From the NCBI GenBank assembly GCA_023461135.1, contig JAEWNX010000154.1:1-7413 (forward strand): a stretch of 7,413 nucleotides of DNA, in the 5' to 3' direction. The stretch's first letter is position 1, and each line of letters begins with the position of its first letter. The notes below the pieces were generated by a model, which made no database searches, was not told the origin of the DNA, and saw only the letters and a program-made list of their open reading frames with translations. A program made the translations under genes and the position numbers. Below, one piece after another: positions 1-5,298 of this stretch. Source of the stretch: Pseudomonadota bacterium (GTDB lineage: Bacteria; Pseudomonadota; Alphaproteobacteria; Caulobacterales; Aquidulcibacteraceae).

Positions 1-5
1 GAATG

Positions 6-33
6 TTGACTCATGTTTCAAGTCTCCGCTAAG
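6..33 (+). promoter_or_regulatory. Weak candidate promoter in the leader before the hydrolase gene
   Basis: The first 95 bases are clearly less GC-rich than the rest of the window and hold no convincing gene. TTGACT at 6-11 resembles a -35 box, and GCTAAG at 28-33, 16 bases further on, is a poor match to a -10 box (3 of 6 positions). It would lie about 60 bases before the hydrolase start. The -35 match is good, but the -10 is weak and alphaproteobacterial promoters are often degenerate, so this is only a suggestion. No operator-like inverted repeat with long arms was seen here. Part of this stretch could also be the end of a gene lying upstream of the window. Confidence 0.22.
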
Positions 34-95
34 AGAGGACCCAAGACAAGAAAAATCGGGGCCAGAAGCGGCTCTGAAGAGGGGGAAGCCGGGTC

Positions 96-950
96 ATGCC
101 GGTTTGCGATCTGCGGGATGGGGCAGCCATGGCCTACGCCGACGAGGGCGTGGGACCGGCGATTGTCCTTGTCCATGGCTGGGCCGCGAACGGGGGCTTT
201 TTCGCTGACCTGGCTCAGCGCCTCTCTGCTCATCACCGCGTCCTCTCCCTGACCCTGCGCGGTCATCCGGGTTCGCAGACCGGCGGCCTGCCGCTGACCA
301 TCGAAACCCTGACCGACGATATCGTCGAATTCGCCGGCGCGCTTGAGCTCAAATCATTCAGTGCGCTCGGCTGGTCCATGGGCGCGATGGCGCTGTGGGG
401 CGCGGCGCCCGCGCTTGGTGCGCGCCTTACCGGCGTCGTCGTCGAGGACATGGCGCCGTGCCTGACAAACGATCCAGCTTGGCCGCACGGGCTCTCGGGC
501 GGCTACAGCGCCGCTGATGTCGCGACGACTTTGAACGAGATCGCCGCCGATTGGCCGGCTTATGTCACGCGCTTTGCGCCGCGCATGTTTGCGCCTGCCA
601 TGCGCGAGACGCGTCCCGAACTGATCGACTGGGCCATTGCCGAGATGTCGAAAGCCGAAGGCGATGCGATGGCGTTCTACTGGCGCTCGATGGCGTCGCA
701 GGACTTTCGCGCCGCGTTGGCCCGCGTGAACCAACGCATGCTCGTGATCCGCGGCGGCGAGAGCCAAGTTTATCCGGACGGCGCCACTGCGCACATCGCA
801 CGCGCCGCGCCGAACGCCGAGCGCGTCGTCATTCCTGGCGCAGGGCACGTCCCGCACCTGGAAGCGCCCGATCAGTTTTTCACCCACGTCGAGGCTTTCG
901 TCCGCGGGGAGCGGCGGAGCGAAATGAGAAGCGGAGGAGCAGTCACATGA
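96..950 (+). CDS. Alpha/beta-fold hydrolase (cytoplasmic, esterase/BioH-like), coupled to the receptor gene
   Basis: This is a 284-residue alpha/beta hydrolase of the usual family length. Visible motifs in order are the oxyanion-hole turn HGWAANG (from His27), the nucleophile elbow GWSMG with Ser94, and the catalytic-histidine segment GAGHVPHLEAP with His251. The acid is less obvious. After the strand that normally precedes the catalytic Asp the sequence is RGGESQVYP, with Ser223 where Asp is usual. Glu222, or Glu117/Asp118 in VVVEDMAP after strand 6 (the position used by LinB-type haloalkane dehalogenases), are alternatives. There is no signal peptide, so it should act in the cytoplasm, probably on an ester or similar bond. 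The start at 96 has a purine-rich GAGGGGGA at 79-86 and gives the usual family N-terminus; an in-frame ATG at 129 would trim that strand. Its TGA overlaps the receptor start. The substrate is not identifiable. Confidence 0.95.
   Translation: MPVCDLRDGAAMAYADEGVGPAIVLVHGWAANGGFFADLAQRLSAHHRVLSLTLRGHPGSQTGGLPLTIETLTDDIVEFAGALELKSFSALGWSMGAMALWGAAPALGARLTGVVVEDMAPCLTNDPAWPHGLSGGYSAADVATTLNEIAADWPAYVTRFAPRMFAPAMRETRPELIDWAIAEMSKAEGDAMAFYWRSMASQDFRAALARVNQRMLVIRGGESQVYPDGATAHIARAAPNAERVVIPGAGHVPHLEAPDQFFTHVEAFVRGERRSEMRSGGAVT
933..939 (+). promoter_or_regulatory. Ribosome-binding site that fixes the receptor start
   Basis: GGAGGAG lies 7 bases before the ATG at 947. The reading frame is open much further upstream (from 551), but this strong Shine-Dalgarno sequence, together with the signal peptide that begins at 947, shows that 947 is the true start. 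The site sits inside the last codons of the hydrolase gene, and the start overlaps its stop as ATGA. That arrangement favours re-initiation by ribosomes finishing the hydrolase. Confidence 0.85.
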
Positions 951-3226
951 AGCGGTTCGATCCGGCGCGCTATGCGCTTTTGTTTGCCAGCGTGTGCGCT
1001 GCGCCGTTCACGTTCGCCGCGCCCGCCGCGGCGCAGGATGTCGCCGCGTACGAAGGCGACGATGAAAGCGTCGTCGTCACCGCCCGGCGGCGGGAAGAAA
1101 ACCTGCAGGACGTGCCGATCGCGATCACGGTGCAGACCGCCGAGCAGCTCGATCAGCGCGGCGCCTCCGACATCACGGTGCTGCAGCAAACCACGCCCAA
1201 CGCCACCGTGCAGGTCGCGCGCGGGTCCAACTCCACGCTGATCGCCTTCATCCGCGGCGTCGGCCAGCAAGACCCGCTCTGGGGCTTCGAGCCCGGCGTC
1301 GGCCTCTATGTCGACGATGTTTATGTGGCCCGTCCGCAGGCCGCCGTGCTCGACATCTTCGACATCCAGCGCATCGAAGTGCTGCGCGGCCCGCAAGGCA
1401 CGCTCTATGGCCGCAACTCGGTCGGCGGGGCGGTCCGCTACGTGACGAGCCCGATGGATACCGAAGAGGCGCATCTGCGCGCGCGCCTCAACTTCGGCAG
1501 CTACAATCAGATGGAGACGGTGCTTTCCGGCTCCGTGCCGCTCTCGGATACGTTCGTTGTCGGCGGCGCGCTGGCGCTCTATGTGCGCGACGGCTACGGC
1601 GAGAACCGCTTCACGGGCGCCGAGCATTACAACAAGGATGTGGACGCGTTTCGCGTCAGCGCGCAATGGACGCCCACGGACGCGCTGAGCATCCGCTTCA
1701 CCGCCGATGGCGTCGATGACGATTCCAATCCGCGGCACGGCTACCGCCTGACGAGCTTCTCCAATCCGCCCTACGTGCTGGGCCATCCATCCTACACGCC
1801 GCTCGACAGCGTGTACGACACGCGCGCCGGCTCGGGCGACGACAACCACGTCGAGACGCGCGGCGCATCGCTGCACGTCGATTATGAGATCAACGACAAC
1901 TTCACGCTTCGCTCGATCACGGCGAGCCGTGAGGGTGAAACACGCGGCACGATCGACTTCGACAATACGGAGTTTCCGACCCTCGACATCCCGGCGTTCT
2001 ACGCCGACGAGCAGTTCAGCCAGGAATTCCAGCTTCTGTTCGATTTCGATCGCGTCCAGGGCGTCGCCGGCATCTTCTATCTCGACGCCATGGCCGAAGG
2101 CGCCTTCGACACCGTGCTCGGGAACCTGAACACCACCGTCTTCACGCAGGGCCAGGTCGACACCGAATCGTTGGCCGCGTTCGCCGACGTCAGCATCGAT
2201 CTCACCGATACGCTGGCGCTATCTGTGGGCGCGCGCTGGACCCGCGATGACAAGACCGGACAGGTCTATCGCCAGAACTTCACCGGCATCCGCAGCCCGT
2301 TCTTCGGCAATGCCGCCGCCGTGCCGGGCCTCGTGCGCACCAATTACACCAACGACGCTCAGTTCGAGGAAGTCACGCCGCGCGTCTCGCTGACGTGGGA
2401 GGCGTCCGATGCGCTGACGCTCTACACGTCCTACAGTCAGGGTTTCAAATCCGGCGGCTTCGACATGCGCGGCGACGCGATCTTCACGCCGAACACCGTC
2501 AACGGCTACCAGCCCGAGTTCGTCGACACATACGAAATCGGCTTCCACTCCAGCTTCTTCCAAGGACGCTGGAATCTGAGCGGGGCGGTGTTCCAGTCCG
2601 ATTACCAGGACATGCAGATCACCCGCCAGGAGCCGACGACGCTCGGCGGCATCGCCAGCTTCGTCGACAATGCGGCCTCTGCGCAAATTCAGGGCGCCGA
2701 ACTCGAAGGGCGCGTGTTCCTTACGGATCATCTCAGCGCCAACTTCGCCGTCGGCTATATCGACGGGGAATTCGAGGAATATCGGAGCACGGCCGTGAAT
2801 CCCGCGCCGCCTCCGACCACGATCCCGATCGATTTGTCAGGCCTCGCCGCGTTCCAGAACACGCCGGATCTCACCGCCTCGTTCTCGCTCACTTATGCGA
2901 CACCGCTGGCCGGCGGCACGCTGGCGATCACGCCTTCGGCCTCGCATCGCGGCGACAGCCAGATGTTCGAGTTCGCCAACCCGATCCTCGATCAGCAGGC
3001 CTACACGCTCTACAACGCCTCGATCACATGGACCTCGGACAACGATCGCTGGCGGCTCGGCCTGCACGGGCAGAACCTCGGCGAAGAAGAATATCGTGTG
3101 GGCGGCTACAGCTTCCCGGACGCTCCGGGACCGGTGCCCGCGCAAACCAACACGTTCGGCAACTCGATCATCGGCTTCTACGGTCCGCCGCGCACGGTGA
3201 CGGCGTCGGTCGAAGTCCGCTTCTGA
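947..3226 (+). CDS. TonB-dependent outer-membrane receptor (ligand unknown)
   Basis: This 759-residue protein is a complete TonB-dependent receptor of normal length. A signal peptide covers about residues 1-30 (hydrophobic core then APAAAQ, probable cleavage before Asp31). A TonB box follows at about 40-47 (ESVVVTAR), leading into the linker REENLQDVPIAIT. The plug domain (PF07715 type) runs to about residue 165 and includes the hallmark IEVLRGPQGTLYGRNSVGGA at 143-162. The rest is a 22-strand-type beta-barrel (PF00593 type) ending in VEVRF, whose terminal Phe is the usual barrel-assembly signal. The family imports scarce substrates such as iron chelates, cobalamin, sugars or aromatic compounds using TonB-ExbBD energy. 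No ligand is evident, and the overall style is that of the large 'iron complex outer-membrane receptor' group in Caulobacterales and sphingomonads, whose members often take carbon substrates. Coupling to a hydrolase and proximity to an MFS transporter favour an organic, hydrolysable cargo, which is inference. Confidence 0.97.
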   Translation: MKRFDPARYALLFASVCAAPFTFAAPAAAQDVAAYEGDDESVVVTARRREENLQDVPIAITVQTAEQLDQRGASDITVLQQTTPNATVQVARGSNSTLIAFIRGVGQQDPLWGFEPGVGLYVDDVYVARPQAAVLDIFDIQRIEVLRGPQGTLYGRNSVGGAVRYVTSPMDTEEAHLRARLNFGSYNQMETVLSGSVPLSDTFVVGGALALYVRDGYGENRFTGAEHYNKDVDAFRVSAQWTPTDALSIRFTADGVDDDSNPRHGYRLTSFSNPPYVLGHPSYTPLDSVYDTRAGSGDDNHVETRGASLHVDYEINDNFTLRSITASREGETRGTIDFDNTEFPTLDIPAFYADEQFSQEFQLLFDFDRVQGVAGIFYLDAMAEGAFDTVLGNLNTTVFTQGQVDTESLAAFADVSIDLTDTLALSVGARWTRDDKTGQVYRQNFTGIRSPFFGNAAAVPGLVRTNYTNDAQFEEVTPRVSLTWEASDALTLYTSYSQGFKSGGFDMRGDAIFTPNTVNGYQPEFVDTYEIGFHSSFFQGRWNLSGAVFQSDYQDMQITRQEPTTLGGIASFVDNAASAQIQGAELEGRVFLTDHLSANFAVGYIDGEFEEYRSTAVNPAPPPTTIPIDLSGLAAFQNTPDLTASFSLTYATPLAGGTLAITPSASHRGDSQMFEFANPILDQQAYTLYNASITWTSDNDRWRLGLHGQNLGEEEYRVGGYSFPDAPGPVPAQTNTFGNSIIGFYGPPRTVTASVEVRF

Positions 3227-3243
3227 TCTCTACCGCAGGCTCG

Positions 3244-3277
3244 CGGCGGCGCGGATTTAGGTTCGCGCCGCCGTTTT
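3244..3277 (+). terminator. Rho-independent terminator or attenuator between receptor and MFS genes
   Basis: A perfect 10-bp inverted repeat (CGGCGGCGCG at 3244-3253 and CGCGCCGCCG at 3264-3273) encloses a 10-base loop and is followed at once by TTTT at 3274-3277. It begins 18 bases after the receptor stop. The T-run is short, but the stem is very GC-rich. Only three bases separate the T-run from the GAGGA ribosome-binding site of the MFS gene, so the structure would either end the hydrolase-receptor transcript, attenuate read-through into the MFS gene, or protect the 3' end of the receptor mRNA. Confidence 0.75.
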
Positions 3278-3290
3278 CTCGAGGATCGGC

Positions 3291-4565
3291 ATGACGAGCG
3301 AAGCAGCACAAGCGCCTGCGCCGAGCAGCTACCGCTTTGTCGTGCTGACGCTGCTCTTCGTCGTCTATGCGTTCAACTTCATCGACCGTCAGATCCTGGG
3401 CATCCTTGTGCCTGCGATCAAAGCCGAGCTCGGATTCACCGACACCGAACTGGGGTGGCTGGGCGGACCGGCGTTCGCGATCTTCTACACAGCGCTGGGC
3501 GTGCCGATCGCCTGGCTGGCCGATCGCTGGAGCCGCACCTGGATCATGACCGTGGCGCTCGCGGTGTGGAGCGCGTTTACGGCGGTTTGCGGGTACGCGC
3601 AGAATTTCATGCAATTGTTCGCCGCGCGGTTAGGCGTCGGCGTCGGAGAGGCGGGGGGCGTTGCGCCCGCATACTCGCTCATCTCCGATTACTTCCCGCC
3701 GCGCGAGCGCGCCCGCGCGCTCGCCGCCTATTCGTTTGGCATCCCGATTGGCAGCGCTGCGGGCATTTTGATCGGCGGCTTGCTTGCGAGCCAACTGGAT
3801 TGGCGCATCGCCTTCATCGTCGTCGGCATTGCGGGCATCGCGGTTGCGCCGCTCTTCCGTATTTTCGTGCGCGAGCCTGCACGCGGCCGTTACGATGCGC
3901 AGCCGGCGCAGCAGCCGCGAAGCTCGTTCTGGTCGTCCGCCCGCATGCTGATGAGCAAGCCGAGCTATTGGCTGCTCTCCTTCGGCGCTGCGTCGTCCTC
4001 GATCATGGGCTACGGCATCTTCTTCTGGATGCCGAGTTTCCTCGTGCGCTCGTTCGGCTTCGATGTCGCGCAAGTCTCGCTCTATTACGGCGCCATCCTC
4101 TTCCTCGGCGGCGTCGCCGGCGTTTGGCTGGGCGGCGCGCTCGCCGATGCGACGGGCAAGACCAAGCGGTCGCGCTATGCGCTGATCCCAGCCGCGGCGT
4201 TCGTGCTCACCTTGCCGTGCTACATCCTCGGCCTCCTATCGTCTTCGCCGCTGCTTGCCTTCCTTCTTTTCCTGCCGCCAACGGCGCTGGGTTTGATGTG
4301 GCTCGGCCCTGTCATCACGGCGGTGCAGCATCTTGCGCCGGCGAACGCCCGCACCACGGCTTCCGCGCTCTTCCTCTTCATCAACAATTTGATCGGCCTT
4401 GGCCTCGGCAGCCTGCTGATCGGCGCGCTTTCCGATGCGCTGAGCGCGCAGTTCGGCGATGAATCGCTGCGCTATTCCATCCTCGCCGGCACGGGCTTTT
4501 ACGTGCTTGCGGCCGTGCTCATGGCGGCGGCGTCGCGATTTCTTCAACGCGATTGGGTCGACTAG
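3291..4565 (+). CDS. Spinster-like MFS transporter
   Basis: This is a 424-residue inner-membrane transporter of the major facilitator superfamily with about 12 hydrophobic segments. The first helix region contains YAFNFIDRQILGIL (26-39), the form typical of bacterial spinster-family MFS proteins. The loop between helices 2 and 3 holds the motif-A-like GVPIAWLADRWSR (70-82), and helix 4 has ARLGVGVGEAGG (112-123) with the conserved Arg113 and Glu120. The central loop (about 195-215) is hydrophilic, as expected. Bacterial relatives move varied small organic molecules by proton coupling, and substrates are rarely known. The start at 3291 follows GAGGA at 3281-3285 with 5-base spacing. The gene follows the receptor by 64 bases, with a hairpin in between, so expression may be lower than or separate from the receptor. 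Co-function with the receptor and hydrolase is plausible but inferred from position. Confidence 0.95.
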   Translation: MTSEAAQAPAPSSYRFVVLTLLFVVYAFNFIDRQILGILVPAIKAELGFTDTELGWLGGPAFAIFYTALGVPIAWLADRWSRTWIMTVALAVWSAFTAVCGYAQNFMQLFAARLGVGVGEAGGVAPAYSLISDYFPPRERARALAAYSFGIPIGSAAGILIGGLLASQLDWRIAFIVVGIAGIAVAPLFRIFVREPARGRYDAQPAQQPRSSFWSSARMLMSKPSYWLLSFGAASSSIMGYGIFFWMPSFLVRSFGFDVAQVSLYYGAILFLGGVAGVWLGGALADATGKTKRSRYALIPAAAFVLTLPCYILGLLSSSPLLAFLLFLPPTALGLMWLGPVITAVQHLAPANARTTASALFLFINNLIGLGLGSLLIGALSDALSAQFGDESLRYSILAGTGFYVLAAVLMAAASRFLQRDWVD

Positions 4566-4587
4566 AGCGCGCGTTCAGCTTGCGCTC
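4565..4587 (+). other. Short inverted repeat after the MFS gene
   Basis: GAGCGC at 4565-4570 and GCGCTC at 4582-4587 form a 6-bp stem with an 11-base loop directly at the MFS stop codon. There is no T-run after it, so it is not a convincing intrinsic terminator. It could be a weak mRNA 3'-end structure or chance. Confidence 0.25.
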
Positions 4588-4607
4588 AGCCGTGCGGTTA
4601 CTAAATA
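4580..4607 (+). promoter_or_regulatory. Weak candidate promoter for eipA
   Basis: The only AT-rich patch in the 68-base gap between the MFS gene and eipA is TTACTAAATACT (4598-4609). TTGCGC at 4580-4585 with TAAATA at 4602-4607 (16-base spacing) could serve as -35 and -10 boxes, about 27 bases before the eipA start. Both matches are partial. The gap and the different role of eipA make a separate promoter plausible. Confidence 0.25.
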
Positions 4608-4633
4608 CTCCCCAGACACCCGGAGGGGACCTC

Positions 4634-5206
4634 ATGGCCAATCCTATTTCCCGCCGCAGCGTAGCGCTTGGTCTTGGCGCAAGCGCTCTTCTGCCCGGCG
4701 CCGCTCTCGCGCAGGCCGAGCAGACCTATTCCGAAGACGAGATCGTCGCCGCTGCGCAACGCTTCTTCGGCGCCGGCGCCGAAGGCGTGGCGACGGTGAT
4801 CGATCACGTGTTCGACGATCATGGCCGCCCGAACGGCTATATCGAAGGCAACGAAGGTTCAGGCGCGATCGGCGTTGGCCTGCGTTATGGCGATGGACGC
4901 CTGCGCCTCAAGGGCCGCGGCGGCACCACGCGCGTCTATTGGCAGGGCCCGTCGCTCGGTTTCGACACCGGCGGCAACGCGTCGCGCGTGTTCACGCTCG
5001 TCTACGGCATGCGCAATCCGGACCAGATCTTCCAGCGCTTCCCCGGCGTCGACGGCTCGGCCTATTTCGTCGGCGGCGTTGGCGTGAACTACCAGAACCG
5101 CAACGAGATCACGCAGGCTCCGATGCGCGCCGGCGTCGGCTTCCGGCTCGGCGCCAATATCGGCTACCTCGCGTATTCGCGCCGGCGCCGCATCAACCCG
5201 TTCTGA
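4634..5206 (+). CDS. eipA: EipA-family periplasmic envelope-integrity protein (DUF1134)
   Basis: This 190-residue protein matches the DUF1134/EipA family of Alphaproteobacteria in length and motifs. A signal peptide occupies about residues 1-26. It holds a twin arginine (SRRSVAL, 6-12), a hydrophobic stretch and an ALA cleavage site before Gln27, so export through Tat is possible. The conserved core includes GYIEGNEGSGAIGVGLRYG (68-86), YWQGPSLGFDTGGNASRVF (102-120), FPGVDGSAYFVGGVGVNYQ (136-154) and a C-terminal strand followed by a basic RRRRINPF tail. In Brucella abortus EipA is a soluble periplasmic eight-stranded beta-barrel needed for envelope stress resistance and virulence, and its gene is activated by CtrA. 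The start at 4634 has GGAGGGG at 4622-4628, 5 bases upstream; an in-frame ATG at 4553 lies inside the MFS gene and would spoil the signal peptide. It is probably unrelated in job to the uptake genes before it. Confidence 0.92.
   Translation: MANPISRRSVALGLGASALLPGAALAQAEQTYSEDEIVAAAQRFFGAGAEGVATVIDHVFDDHGRPNGYIEGNEGSGAIGVGLRYGDGRLRLKGRGGTTRVYWQGPSLGFDTGGNASRVFTLVYGMRNPDQIFQRFPGVDGSAYFVGGVGVNYQNRNEITQAPMRAGVGFRLGANIGYLAYSRRRRINPF
4765..4784. repeat. Perfect 20-bp palindrome inside eipA
   Basis: Positions 4765-4784 read the same on both strands (arms CTTCGGCGCC and GGCGCCGAAG, no spacer). It encodes the FGAGAEG segment near residue 45-51 of EipA. GC-rich Gly-Ala codons produce palindromes easily, so this may be a by-product of coding, although 20 bp is long. 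Confidence 0.6.
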
Positions 5207-5210
5207 TCTT

Positions 5211-5256
5211 CACGCGCGTGTGAGAGGCGATCACGCGGCTGTGCATCGCACAGCGC
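5211..5256. repeat. Hairpin-rich spacer between eipA and the propeller gene
   Basis: The 92-base gap holds several inverted repeats. CACGCGCGTG at 5211-5220 is a perfect 10-bp palindrome. CGCGTG at 5215-5220 can also pair with CACGCG at 5232-5237. GCTGTGC at 5238-5244 and GCACAGC at 5248-5254 form a perfect 7-bp stem around ATC, extendable by two pairs past one bulged base. None is followed by a T-run, so an intrinsic terminator for eipA is not proven. They could form a Rho-assisted 3' end, a binding site or a structured 5' leader. No clear promoter was recognised in the remainder of the gap. Confidence 0.5.
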
Positions 5257-5298
5257 AATGCGTGCGCGTTACGCTTCGTCCAAAATCGGGAGGGAGCG

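Noticed and set aside
551..946. Open frame running upstream of the receptor start, in the same frame as the receptor
   Set aside because: It overlaps the hydrolase in another frame, has an Arg/His-rich translation typical of GC-rich shadow frames, and would bury the receptor's signal peptide. The ribosome-binding site at 933-939 supports 947.
872..1876. Long minus-strand open frame (334 codons) opposite the receptor
   Set aside because: It is low-complexity Arg/Ala/Val/Asp-rich sequence with no recognisable domain, lying opposite a clear receptor gene, as expected from GC-biased third positions.
2395..3294. Second plus-strand open frame (299 codons) inside the receptor gene
   Set aside because: Its translation is Arg/His-rich and without motifs. 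The receptor barrel in the other frame continues to a proper terminal Phe.
4566..4633. CtrA binding site before eipA, expected because Brucella eipA is CtrA-activated
   Set aside because: No TTAA-N7-TTAA or TTAACCAT-type match was found. GCGGTTAC at 4594-4601 matches the reversed half-site at only 5 of 8 positions.
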